Shown: piece by piece, positions 7,558 through 15,255 of the stretch
How positions within the stretch are numbered: position 1 is the stretch's first letter
How the letters are laid out: each line of letters opens with the position of its first letter
Source of the DNA: JAJYQH01 sp036261615
GTDB taxonomy: Bacteria > Actinomycetota > Actinomycetes > Propionibacteriales > Propionibacteriaceae
Direction of reading: 5' to 3'
Length of the DNA: 64,000 nucleotides
NCBI GenBank assembly: GCA_036261615.1
Contig: DATAKK010000039.1
Location: 22,343 to 86,342 of the forward strand
Position numbers and translations under genes: made by a program
The notes under the pieces: generated by a model
Seen by the model: the letters and a program-made list of their open reading frames with translations, nothing else
Told to the model about the DNA's origin: nothing
Database searches by the model: none

Positions 7558-8574
7558 TCAGGGCGCAAGCCAGACGTCGACCTCGGACAACCATCGGGCC
7601 TTGTCGGCATCGCCTGCCGTCGAGGCCCGAATGCTTGCCCGGGCAAGGTCGGCCAGTTCCGCATCACTGAAGCCGTGCACGTCCCGGGCGATCCGGTACT
7701 GATCCGTCAGCCGCGACAGGAACAACAGCGGGTCGTCGGCCCCCAGCGCGACCTGGGCACCGGCGTCCACGAGCCGGCGCAGGGGCACGTCGGCCGCCGT
7801 CGGGAACACCCCGAGCCGCACGTTGGACGCCGGGCAGACCTCCAGGGCGATACCCAGCTCGACGATCCGATCCAGCACGTGCGGCGCCTCCACGCTCCGG
7901 ACGCCGTGACCCAGCCGGGTCGGGCGCAGGTCGCCGACCACCTTCGCGACGTGATCCGGCCCCAGCAGTTCCCCGGCGTGCGGCACCGCCGCCAGCCCCG
8001 CCCGGCGGACGATCCGGAACGCACCCTCCCACTCCGAGGTCTCACCGCGGCGCTCGTCGTTGCTCAGGCCGAAGCCGACGACCTCACCCGCCCCGGTGCC
8101 GGCGTACCGCACCGCCAGCCGGGCGAGGGTGCGGGCGTCCAGCGGATGGCGCAACCGGGAGGCGGCGACGATGATCGCCACCTGCACCCCGGTGACGCCG
8201 CTCGCCGCCCGGGCCTCGTCGAGGATGATCTCCATCGCCGCGGTGAGGCCGCCCACCGAGGGGGCGTAGGTCGAGGGGTCCACCTGTAGTTCGAGCCGGC
8301 GCGAGCCCTCCCGGGCGTCGTCGGCGGCCGCCGCGCGGACGACGGTGCGCAGCGCCTCCTCGCCATTGACCACGGCGCGCGCCATGTCGTAGTTGCGCTG
8401 GAACCGGTACCAGCCCCGCCGGTCGTAGGGGACGTCGAGGGCCACCTCGTCGACGAGGCTCTCGGGCACCGCCACCCCGGCCCGCGCGGCCAGCCGCCGC
8501 AGGGTGGGCACACTCATCGACCCGGTGAAGTGCAGGTGCAGATGCGCCTTCGGCAGCAGGTCGAGGTCGCGCAT
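7558..8574 (-). CDS. Adenosine deaminase family protein
   Basis: A 338-residue metal-dependent deaminase of the adenosine deaminase superfamily. Zinc-binding histidines lie in HLHLH at 11-15, the catalytic HAGE motif is in AAVPHAGELLG near residue 198, and LGADDPLLF near the C-terminus holds the last metal-ligand aspartate. PASNVRLG is also conserved. It probably converts adenosine to inosine in purine salvage, which fits the nearby purine genes, but adenine or 6-aminodeoxyfutalosine deamination cannot be excluded. FTGS replaces the usual LDGS after the HxH motif. The ATG at 8574 is preceded by GTG and lacks a clear ribosome binding site. Confidence 0.85.
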   Translation of the reverse strand: MRDLDLLPKAHLHLHFTGSMSVPTLRRLAARAGVAVPESLVDEVALDVPYDRRGWYRFQRNYDMARAVVNGEEALRTVVRAAAADDAREGSRRLELQVDPSTYAPSVGGLTAAMEIILDEARAASGVTGVQVAIIVAASRLRHPLDARTLARLAVRYAGTGAGEVVGFGLSNDERRGETSEWEGAFRIVRRAGLAAVPHAGELLGPDHVAKVVGDLRPTRLGHGVRSVEAPHVLDRIVELGIALEVCPASNVRLGVFPTAADVPLRRLVDAGAQVALGADDPLLFLSRLTDQYRIARDVHGFSDAELADLARASIRASTAGDADKARWLSEVDVWLAP

Positions 8575-8614
8575 CACCCGATCGTGCCACAGCGGTCGAG
8601 AGCGTCCCCCGAGG

Positions 8615-9655
8615 TCAGCGGCGCAGCGCCTGGGGCTGGAGGGCCGGGTTGACGTAGGCGCTGTCGAACGGGTTGACCGAGGTGCCGGGCGCGACGATCT
8701 CGTCGATCCGGTCGAGCATCTCCGGGCTGAGCCGCACCTCGGTGGCGGGCAGCTGGGTGACCAGCTGGTCCATGGTGCGCGGGCCGATGATCGCGGAGGT
8801 GACGCCCGGGTGGTTGATGACGAAGGCGATCGCGAGTTCGACGAGCGACATGCCGTGCTCGTCGGCCAGCCGTCCCAGGGCGTCGGCGGCGTCCAGCTTG
8901 GCGACGTTGGCGGGGTCCGAGAGGTCGTAGCGGTGCTCGAACATGCCCCCGCCCTGCGCCTGCCGGCCGGGCGACGGCTTGGCGTTCTCGGTGTTGTCCT
9001 TGCGCCACTTGCCGCTGAGCCAGCCGGCGGCCAGCGGGGAGTAGCAGATGACGCTGAGCTTGTGCCGGATGGCGGTGGGCAGCACGTCGTTCTCGATGCC
9101 CCGCACGAGCAGCGAGTAGGACGCCTGCTCGCTGACGAAGCGCTGGAACCCGCGGCGCTCGGCCGCCCATTGCGCCTCGACGATCTGGCTGCCCTGGAAG
9201 GCGGAGTGCCCGACGTAGAGCACCTTGCCCTGGTGGACGAGGTCGCTGAGCGCCGACAGCGTCTCCTCGATCGCCGTGCCCGGGTTGGGGCGGTGGAGTT
9301 GGTAGAGGTCGATGTGGTCGGTGCGCAGCCGGCGCAGCGAGTTCTCGACCTCGGCGACGATCCACCGGCGGGACGCCCCGCGCTGGTTGGGGTCCCCGCC
9401 CATCTGGCCCTGGAACTTGGTGGCGAGCACGACGTCGTCACGCCGCGACTGCAGCGCCTTGCCGACGATCTCCTCCGACTCCCCGGCGGAGTACACGTCG
9501 GCCGTGTCGACGAAATTGATGCCGGCGTCCAGCGCGGTGTTGATGATCCGGGCGCAGTCGTCGTGGTCGGCGTTGTTCCTGCCCCCGAACATCATCGTCC
9601 CCAGGCAGAGGGAGCTCACCCGGACGCCGGTGTCTCCCAAGGGTCGGTACTCCAT
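8615..9655 (-). CDS. Aldo/keto reductase
   Basis: A 346-residue NADPH-dependent oxidoreductase with the TIM-barrel aldo/keto reductase fold. The catalytic set is visible: Asp in FVDTADVY and its Tyr, Lys in LATKFQG, and His in LYQLHRPNP. The C-terminal AIIGPRTMDQL forms the NADPH phosphate pocket. The start MEYRPLGDTGVRVSSLCLGTM is typical of the AKR11/AKR12-like subgroup related to YajO and potassium-channel beta subunits. GGAAGGACCGTC before the ATG gives a ribosome binding site. Such enzymes reduce aldehydes and ketones; the substrate here is unknown. It lies 40 bases upstream of the deaminase gene on the same strand, so the two could share a transcript. Confidence 0.9.
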   Translation of the reverse strand: MEYRPLGDTGVRVSSLCLGTMMFGGRNNADHDDCARIINTALDAGINFVDTADVYSAGESEEIVGKALQSRRDDVVLATKFQGQMGGDPNQRGASRRWIVAEVENSLRRLRTDHIDLYQLHRPNPGTAIEETLSALSDLVHQGKVLYVGHSAFQGSQIVEAQWAAERRGFQRFVSEQASYSLLVRGIENDVLPTAIRHKLSVICYSPLAAGWLSGKWRKDNTENAKPSPGRQAQGGGMFEHRYDLSDPANVAKLDAADALGRLADEHGMSLVELAIAFVINHPGVTSAIIGPRTMDQLVTQLPATEVRLSPEMLDRIDEIVAPGTSVNPFDSAYVNPALQPQALRR

Positions 9656-9772
9656 GACGGTCCTTCCGATTGTCGACGGGTGTGCTCCTACGCTAACCGG
9701 CGCGGGGCGCGGGTGACAGGCCCTGCCATCACCCCTTCCACCGGGTGGGTCGCTATTGCCCCGGTGGGGCGC

Positions 9773-10606
9773 ATGCGCGAGCATGGCCCGATGCGGCCAC
9801 CCGATCGATCCCGATCCACCGTCGTGCTCGGGTTCGCCATCGCCGGGCTGGCGGTGCGGTTCTGGCCCGGCACGGCCGTGGAACGGGTCACCCGGGCGAT
9901 CTCGGCGTCCGGCAGCCGGCTGGCCCCGGCCGCGAGCGCGTTCTGGATCGACTGGTTGCTCGTCGTGTCGCTCGTCGCGTACGCGGTGTGGCAGGCCCGG
10001 CCGCGGCAACGGCGGCGCGCGGTGCACCGCCGGATCGCCTGGTTCGCCCCGGCCGTGGCGTTCGTGGACGCCGCCTGGCCGGTCGTGCTCGTCGCGCCCT
10101 GGCCGTTGGCGCTGCGGCTCACGGTGGTGACGCTGCTGCTCGTCGCGCTCACCGTCGTCCTCGTGGTCATCGTGCACCGGATCGACCGGGCGCCCGACCT
10201 CCGGCACGTCGACCTCTACCTGCTCGACCTCACCTTCGGCGTGCACCTGGGGTGGACGACGGCGCTGGCGGTCTCGAGCTTCGCCGCCACGGCGCTCGCG
10301 CTCGGCCTGCACCCCGCGTGGTGGCTCGCCGACGTGCTCGCGGCGGTCGCGCTGCTGGTGGTCGGCGGCCTGGTCACGTGGTGGTGCCTCTGGCTCGGCG
10401 ACCGGGTCGCCGTCGCCGGGTCGGCGGCATGGGGGCTGGTCTGGATCGCGGTGGCGCGCCTCACCGGGCACCCCCACTCCGTCGTCGTGGCGCTGGTGGC
10501 TGGCCTCATGGCCCTGCACGTTCTCGGCGTGACGTGGTGGCGCGGGCGGCATCGGGTCGGCACCCCAGTCCTCCCGCCGTGGAGCGACGCGCACGCCTCC
10601 AGCTAG
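9773..10606 (+). CDS. Multi-span membrane protein, possibly TspO/MBR-related
   Basis: A protein of about 277 residues with eight or so hydrophobic segments rich in Trp, Ala and Val. The stretch FGVHLGWTTALAVSSFAA recalls the YLGWxxVATxxN phrase in tryptophan-rich sensory (TspO/MBR-like) proteins, and WWLADVLAAVALLVVGGL followed by a Trp-rich helix also fits. The match is by eye and weak, so the family is tentative. The ATG at 9773 is used; a second ATG at 9791 would give 271 residues. It is divergent from the aldo/keto reductase, with 117 bases between. Confidence 0.6.
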   Translation: MREHGPMRPPDRSRSTVVLGFAIAGLAVRFWPGTAVERVTRAISASGSRLAPAASAFWIDWLLVVSLVAYAVWQARPRQRRRAVHRRIAWFAPAVAFVDAAWPVVLVAPWPLALRLTVVTLLLVALTVVLVVIVHRIDRAPDLRHVDLYLLDLTFGVHLGWTTALAVSSFAATALALGLHPAWWLADVLAAVALLVVGGLVTWWCLWLGDRVAVAGSAAWGLVWIAVARLTGHPHSVVVALVAGLMALHVLGVTWWRGRHRVGTPVLPPWSDAHASS

Positions 10607-10666
10607 GACATCTGTTTCCGTGGGTTTTCCCGGCGGGCGGTTGGGCACGGGTGGTTAGAGTTGCTC

Positions 10667-11410
10667 ATGACGCCGATCCGGTGGATCCACCTGGTCCTCG
10701 ACGTGCCCGACGAAGGCCTGGCCGAGGCGAAGCGCTTTTGGGCGGCTGTGTCCCGCTCGACCGTGTCCGATTCCGCCGACGGCGGCGACGGCCACACCAC
10801 CCTCCTCCCGCAGGCTGGCAGCCCCTGGCTGCGGCTCAGCCGCACCGACTCCGAGTTCCCCGGGGCCCATCTCGACCTCGTCGTCGACGATCCCGACGCG
10901 GCGGCCGCCGAGGCGCTGGGCCTCGGAGCGCGCGAGGTCGACGGCGACGGCGGCCTCCGCCGGTTCCGGTCGCCGGCCGGGGTGCTCTTCTGCCTCCTCC
11001 CGAGCAGCCCGGACGCCGCCGGCGTCCAGGACCGCAGCCCGGACGTGCTCGTCGACCAGGCCTGCCTCGACGTCCCCAGCCCCCGGTTCGACGAGGAGGT
11101 CGACTTCTGGCACGCGCTCACCGGGTGGGCGGTGCAGCCCGCCCGCTATCCCGAGTTCTCGGCGCTCGCCCGCCCCGCCGGGGTGCCCGTGCGGCTGAGC
11201 TTCCAGCGGGTCGGTGACCCCGAGGCGGGCATCCATCCCGACCTGGCCTGCCGCCGCTCCAAGCTCGCGCAGCGCGAGCACGAAGAGCTGGGGGCGGTGT
11301 TCGACCACCGGCGTCCACGCTGGACCGTCATGGTCGGGCCCTCCGGCGTGCGCTACTGCCTCACCGACCGCGACCCCGCGACGGGCCTTTGGGGGCAACC
11401 ACCAGCGTGA
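10667..11410 (+). CDS. VOC (glyoxalase/bleomycin-resistance) family protein
   Basis: A 247-residue protein with two tandem beta-alpha-beta-beta-beta units of the vicinal oxygen chelate fold. IRWIHLVLDVP opens the first half and VDQACLDVPSPRFDEEVDFW opens the second. Many actinobacterial proteins of this arrangement are annotated as glyoxalase-like domain proteins of unknown substrate. The metal-ligand positions are not clearly conserved. A TAGAGT box five bases before the ATG suggests a leaderless start. Its last 50 bases overlap the 3-prime end of the convergent lipid-kinase gene. Confidence 0.8.
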   Translation: MTPIRWIHLVLDVPDEGLAEAKRFWAAVSRSTVSDSADGGDGHTTLLPQAGSPWLRLSRTDSEFPGAHLDLVVDDPDAAAAEALGLGAREVDGDGGLRRFRSPAGVLFCLLPSSPDAAGVQDRSPDVLVDQACLDVPSPRFDEEVDFWHALTGWAVQPARYPEFSALARPAGVPVRLSFQRVGDPEAGIHPDLACRRSKLAQREHEELGAVFDHRRPRWTVMVGPSGVRYCLTDRDPATGLWGQPPA

Positions 11411-12314
11411 GCGCACCGGGACGCACGCCCACCTGCAACCGGCTCACCCCCTGGACGACATCCCCGTCGAGTTGCACCGGTTGCCGGTGCCGCGGCTCGA
11501 CGACCAGGCTCGTCACCGGTTCCTGCCGCAGGCCCGCGACCGCCCCGCTGAGGTCGAAGATGCCCTTCGCCGCGATCCCCGCCCAGTGCCTCGCCGTCGA
11601 CGCGGTCACCACGAGGTTCTCGAGCACCCCGTCGTCGGCCATCGAGGCGTGCGTGATCCGCAGCCCCCCGGGCAGCCGGCCGCAGTTGACGACGAGCACG
11701 CTCCACGCCTCGACCTGCCGCCCCGGGTCGTCGTCGCGGTGCAGGGTCATGGCGGTGGGCCGGTGCAGCATCGTCCGGGCCGCCGGGCCCAGGTAGGCGA
11801 GCCAGCCGACCCGGCGCTTGAGCACCGCCGGCACCCGGTGCACGGTGAGCGCGTCGTGGCCGATCCCGGTGAGCACGAGGAAGCTCTCCTCCTGCCGGCC
11901 GTGCCGGGTGGTGAGGGTCGCCGAGCCGAGGTCGACCCGGGCGCGCTCGCCCTGCAGGGCGACGTGCACGGACGCCGCCAGCGTTCGGGGTGCCAGCCGC
12001 AGGTTGCGGGCGAACAGGTTGGCGGTGCCGAGCGGGACGACCGCCAGGGCGACCGGCGTCCCGGCGAGTTCGTGGGCGACCTGCCGCACCGTCCCGTCGC
12101 CGCCGATCACCACGACGATGTCGGCTCCCTCCCGGCGCGCCCTGCGGGCCTGGGAACCGCCCGGCTCCGCCACCGTCGTCGGCAGGACGAGCGGCGGGGG
12201 CCAGCCGAGCCGGTGCGCCTCCGCGCACACGAGGTCCTGGGCCTCCCGGGCGCTCCGGGCCACCGGGTTGACGACGACGACCACCCGCTGCGGACCCTGG
12301 GGGTCGAACGGCAC
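11361..12314 (-). CDS. Diacylglycerol kinase family lipid kinase
   Basis: A 317-residue protein of the DAGK catalytic superfamily. VVVVVNPVARSAR is the N-terminal strand, VIGGDGTVRQVAHEL around 87-101 is the ATP-binding GGDGT motif, and PLGTANLFARN is the conserved GTxN loop. The C-terminal lobe ends in QLDGDVVQ, matching the xxDGE segment. It may phosphorylate diacylglycerol or another lipid, as DgkB and YegS do; the lipid is not predictable. It starts with GTG at 12314. It overlaps the convergent VOC gene by 50 bases, so both C-termini are read from the same DNA on opposite strands. Confidence 0.88.
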   Translation of the reverse strand: MPFDPQGPQRVVVVVNPVARSAREAQDLVCAEAHRLGWPPPLVLPTTVAEPGGSQARRARREGADIVVVIGGDGTVRQVAHELAGTPVALAVVPLGTANLFARNLRLAPRTLAASVHVALQGERARVDLGSATLTTRHGRQEESFLVLTGIGHDALTVHRVPAVLKRRVGWLAYLGPAARTMLHRPTAMTLHRDDDPGRQVEAWSVLVVNCGRLPGGLRITHASMADDGVLENLVVTASTARHWAGIAAKGIFDLSGAVAGLRQEPVTSLVVEPRHRQPVQLDGDVVQGVSRLQVGVRPGALTLVVAPKGPSRGRGR

Positions 12315-12395
12315 GGGCCGGTGGATGAGGGGCGGGTGCGACCGGCGTCCCCGCCGCCGGCGCCCGGACGCCGGGAGGTTGGAGATCTCCGCCCC

Positions 12396-14237
12396 TTACT
12401 CCTCGAAGTGCCGGGCGGCGCCCTTGTCGGCCGACAACGCCAGGGAGCCGAAGATCTTCAGCGCCGTCGACACCTCGCGAACCCGGTTGGCGGGCTTCCA
12501 GCCGATCGCGTCGCGGGCGGCCCGCCGCTGGGCGAGGGTCTCGTCGTCGACGAGCACCTGTATCCGCCGCTCGGGGATCGACACCTCGATCCGGTCGCCG
12601 TCCTCGATCAGCCCGATCGCACCACCCGAGGCGGCTTCCGGCGAGACGTGGCCGACCGACAGCCCCGACGAGCCGCCCGAGAACCGCCCGTCGGTGACCA
12701 GCGCGCACTTCGGGCCGAGCCCGACGCCCTTGAGGTAGGCGGTCGGGTAGAGCATCTCCTGCATGCCCGGGCCGCCCTTGGGGCCCTCGTACCGGACGAC
12801 GACGAAGTCGCCGGGCTCGATCTGGCCGCCCAGGATCTTCTCGACGGCCTCCTCCTGGCTCTCGGCGACCTTCGCGGTGCCGGTGAACTCGAACTGGTGC
12901 TCGGGGACGCCGGCGGTCTTGACGATGGCGCCGTCCTCGGCGATGTTGCCCTTGAGCACGGCGAGACCGCCGTCGGGGGTGTAGGCGTGCGCGACCGAGC
13001 GGATGCAACCGTTTTCGGCGTCCGTGTCGAGGGTCGCCCACCGGTTGGTGCTGCTGAACGCCTCGGTCGTGCGCACCCCGCCGGGCGCCGCGTGGAACAG
13101 TTCGATCGCCTTCTCGGACGCCGTGCCGCTGCGGATGTCCCACTCGCCGAGCCAGCTGTCGAGGTCGGGGCTGTGCACGGCGTGGGCCGGGTCGAGCATG
13201 CCGGCCCGGTGCAGCTCGCCGAGGATCGCGGCGATGCCGCCGGCTCGGTGGACGTCCTCCATGTAGTAGTTGTGCGTGTTGGGCGCGACCTTGCAGATGC
13301 AGGGGGTCACCCGCGACAGCTGGTCGATGTCGTCGAGGGTGAAGTCGACCTTCGCCTCGTGCGCGGCCGCCAGCAGGTGCAGCACGGTGTTGGTCGACCC
13401 GCCCATCGCCATGTCGACGCGGATCGCGTTGTTGAACGCCGCCTTGTTCGCGACCGAGCGGGGCAGCACGGAATCGTCGTCCTCGTCGTACCAGCGCTTC
13501 GCCAGCCGGACGACGAGGCGTCCGGCCTCGAGGAACAGCTCTCGGCGGGCGGCGGCGGTGGCCAGGGTCGAGCCGTTGCCGGGAAGCGACAGGCCGAGCG
13601 CCTCGGTGAGGCAGTTCATCGAGTTGGCGGTGAACATGCCCGAGCACGAGCCGCAGGTGGGGCAGGCGTTCGCCTCGACGGTGCCGATGGTGGCCTCGTC
13701 GACCGACTCGTCGACGGCCATCACCATGGCGTCGATGAGGTCGAGCCGGCTCTGCGCGGTGCCGTCGTGGCCGATGATCGCCCGGCCGGCCTCCATCGGC
13801 CCGCCGGACACGAAGACGGTGGGGATGTTGAGCCGCAGCGCCGCGATGAGCATGCCCGGGGTGATCTTGTCGCAGTTGCTGATGCACACGAGCGCGTCGG
13901 CCTGGTGCGCGTTGACCATGTACTCGACGCTGTCGGCGATGATCTCGCGGCTGGGCAGCGAGTAGAGCATGCCGCCGTGGCCCATCGCGATGCCGTCGTC
14001 GACGGCGATCGTGTTGAACTCGCGGCCGACGCCGCCCGCCTCCGCGACCGCGCTCGCCACGAGCTGGCCCATGTCCTTGAGGTGCACGTGCCCCGGCACG
14101 AACTGGGTGAAGCTGTTGGCGATCGCCACGATCGGCTTGCCGAAATCGGAGTCGGTCATGCCGGTGGCGCGCCACAGCGCGCGGGCGCCGGCCATGTTGC
14201 GACCGTGGGTGGTGGTGCGTGAACGCAGAGCAGGCAT
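12396..14237 (-). CDS. ilvD: Dihydroxy-acid dehydratase
   Basis: A 613-residue iron-sulfur dehydratase that makes the 2-keto acid precursors of valine, leucine and isoleucine. Cluster ligands are Cys122 (SNCDKITPGM) and Cys195 in ACPTCGSCSGMF (192-203). DGRFSGGSSGLSVGH is the substrate-site motif and HVSPEAASGG follows it. The length of about 613 corresponds to the E. coli-type, oxygen-sensitive 4Fe-4S class rather than the shorter form of about 560 residues. A TAGCCT box seven bases before the ATG indicates a leaderless transcript. The other ilv genes nearby are limited to ilvA at 36 kb. Confidence 0.97.
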   Translation of the reverse strand: MPALRSRTTTHGRNMAGARALWRATGMTDSDFGKPIVAIANSFTQFVPGHVHLKDMGQLVASAVAEAGGVGREFNTIAVDDGIAMGHGGMLYSLPSREIIADSVEYMVNAHQADALVCISNCDKITPGMLIAALRLNIPTVFVSGGPMEAGRAIIGHDGTAQSRLDLIDAMVMAVDESVDEATIGTVEANACPTCGSCSGMFTANSMNCLTEALGLSLPGNGSTLATAAARRELFLEAGRLVVRLAKRWYDEDDDSVLPRSVANKAAFNNAIRVDMAMGGSTNTVLHLLAAAHEAKVDFTLDDIDQLSRVTPCICKVAPNTHNYYMEDVHRAGGIAAILGELHRAGMLDPAHAVHSPDLDSWLGEWDIRSGTASEKAIELFHAAPGGVRTTEAFSSTNRWATLDTDAENGCIRSVAHAYTPDGGLAVLKGNIAEDGAIVKTAGVPEHQFEFTGTAKVAESQEEAVEKILGGQIEPGDFVVVRYEGPKGGPGMQEMLYPTAYLKGVGLGPKCALVTDGRFSGGSSGLSVGHVSPEAASGGAIGLIEDGDRIEVSIPERRIQVLVDDETLAQRRAARDAIGWKPANRVREVSTALKIFGSLALSADKGAARHFEE

Positions 14238-14244
14238 ACCGCCA

Positions 14245-14250
14245 AGGCTA
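14245..14250 (-). promoter_or_regulatory. -10 box of leaderless ilvD transcript
   Basis: TAGCCT on the minus strand lies seven bases before the ilvD ATG. There is no Shine-Dalgarno sequence, so transcription probably begins at or next to the start codon. Confidence 0.5.
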
Positions 14251-14330
14251 AGCGCGTCGCCCCCACCGCGAAAACCGTGCTCACCCCCCGAAACCCCGAC
14301 CTGCCCCGTCCGCGCTGCCACACTGGTCGG

Positions 14331-14882
14331 ATGACCGCCGACGCCGCCGCCCCGCACACCCTGGTGATCCTGCTCCGCGGGGTCAATGTCAACGGCATCA
14401 CGGTGACGTCGGCGGCGCTGCGGGCGAGCATGCTCGCGGTCGACGGCGTCCGGGCGGCCAGGACGCTGCTCGCCTCCGGCAACGTCGTGGTGAGCACCGA
14501 CCGGGCGGCCGACGAGGTGAAGCGGTCGGCGGAGGACCGGTTGCGTGCCGACTTCGGTTACGACGCGTGGGTGGTGGTGGTCGACCGGGCCGAGCTGGCC
14601 GGCGTCCTCGAGGCGACGCCCTGGGCCGACGATGATCCGAATCGACACGTATACCTGACCTTCGCGTCCGACCCGGCCGCGCTCGACGAGGTCGAGGGCC
14701 TGGCCCCGGAAGGCGCTCAGGTGGCCCGGCCGGCGTCCGGTGTGCTCGCGTGGACCTGCCCGGTGGGCGCGTCGACGACCGACCCGATGGCCCGCCTGCT
14801 CGCCCGCCCCCGCTACCGGGCGACCACCACGACGCGGAACCTGCGGACCGTGCTGCGCCTCGCCACCCTGGACGCCGACTGA
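14331..14882 (+). CDS. DUF1697 family protein
   Basis: A 183-residue DUF1697 protein. LVILLRGVNVNG at the N-terminus and TLLASGNVVVST are the two hallmark segments, and the C-terminal RARYRATTTTRNLRT-like stretch (RPRYRATTTTRN) is also conserved. The family is common in actinobacteria; structures show two ferredoxin-like subdomains, and the function is unknown. The ATG at 14331 is chosen because an upstream extension is not conserved-looking and CACACT lies six bases before it. A UUCG-type hairpin follows the stop. Confidence 0.85.
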   Translation: MTADAAAPHTLVILLRGVNVNGITVTSAALRASMLAVDGVRAARTLLASGNVVVSTDRAADEVKRSAEDRLRADFGYDAWVVVVDRAELAGVLEATPWADDDPNRHVYLTFASDPAALDEVEGLAPEGAQVARPASGVLAWTCPVGASTTDPMARLLARPRYRATTTTRNLRTVLRLATLDAD

Positions 14883-14903
14883 CCCCGGCCGGCGTTTCCC
14901 CGC

Positions 14904-14921
14904 CCGGGAGTTCGCTCCCGG
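14904..14921 (+). terminator. TTCG-tetraloop hairpin after the DUF1697 gene
   Basis: CCGGGAG, TTCG and CTCCCGG form a perfect 7-bp stem with the very stable TTCG loop, 21 bases after the DUF1697 stop and before the CsoR-family promoter. It is the likely transcript end. Confidence 0.6.
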
Positions 14922-14945
14922 TACAACGGGTGAGCCCGCGGCGCC

Positions 14946-14951
14946 TAGAAT
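14946..14951 (+). promoter_or_regulatory. -10 box of the CsoR/CstR-like gene
   Basis: TAGAAT lies nine bases before a C/G-tract palindrome and 30 bases before the regulator ATG. The predicted transcript start would fall at the edge of that palindrome. No good -35 box is visible. Confidence 0.5.
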
Positions 14952-14959
14952 TGCTGACC

Positions 14960-14973
14960 TACCCCCGGAGGTT
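14960..14973 (+). promoter_or_regulatory. CsoR-family operator upstream of the regulator gene
   Basis: TACCCCCGGAGGTT matches the perfect palindrome before the CoA-disulfide reductase gene at 12 of 14 positions. CsoR, RcnR and CstR repressors bind such C-tract/G-tract inverted repeats. It overlaps the GGAGG ribosome binding site and lies at the expected transcript start, consistent with autorepression. Confidence 0.6.
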
Positions 14974-14981
14974 TGCAGGAA

Positions 14982-15242
14982 ATGGAACTCGATCCCAACG
15001 ACATGGCGGCCGTTGTCCGTCGGCTGAAGCGCGCCCAGGGCCAGATCGGCGGCATCATTGCGATGATCGAGTCGGGGCGTGACTGCACCGACATCGTCAC
15101 CCAGCTGGCCGCCGTGTCGAAGGCCCTCGACCGGGCCGGGTTCGCGACCATCTCGACCGGACTGCGCCAGTGCATGATGGACCCCGACAACAGCCAGATG
15201 GACGTCGCCTCGCTCGAGAAGCTGTTCCTCTCCCTGGCCTGA
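14982..15242 (+). CDS. CsoR-family regulator, CstR-like (persulfide sensor candidate)
   Basis: An 86-residue all-helical DUF156 repressor. RLKRAQGQIGGIIAMIES at 14-31 is the DNA-facing signature of the CsoR/RcnR/CstR family. Cys35 and Cys64 are 29 residues apart, the spacing of the two reactive cysteines in Staphylococcus CstR and in copper-sensing CsoR. In CsoR the copper-ligand histidine is four residues before the second cysteine; here that position is Gly60, so a copper site is unlikely and a thiol/persulfide sensor is favoured. GGAGG lies ten bases before the ATG. It converges, 13 bases apart, with a CoA-disulfide reductase-rhodanese gene, and similar operators precede both genes. The function is inference; the family assignment is firm. 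Confidence 0.85.
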   Translation: MELDPNDMAAVVRRLKRAQGQIGGIIAMIESGRDCTDIVTQLAAVSKALDRAGFATISTGLRQCMMDPDNSQMDVASLEKLFLSLA

Positions 15243-15255
15243 GCCTCCCCGTCGC

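Noticed and set aside
9745..11217. A 490-residue arginine/proline-rich open frame
   Set aside because: It is out of frame with the membrane protein and VOC genes, both of which have clear homology and proper starts.
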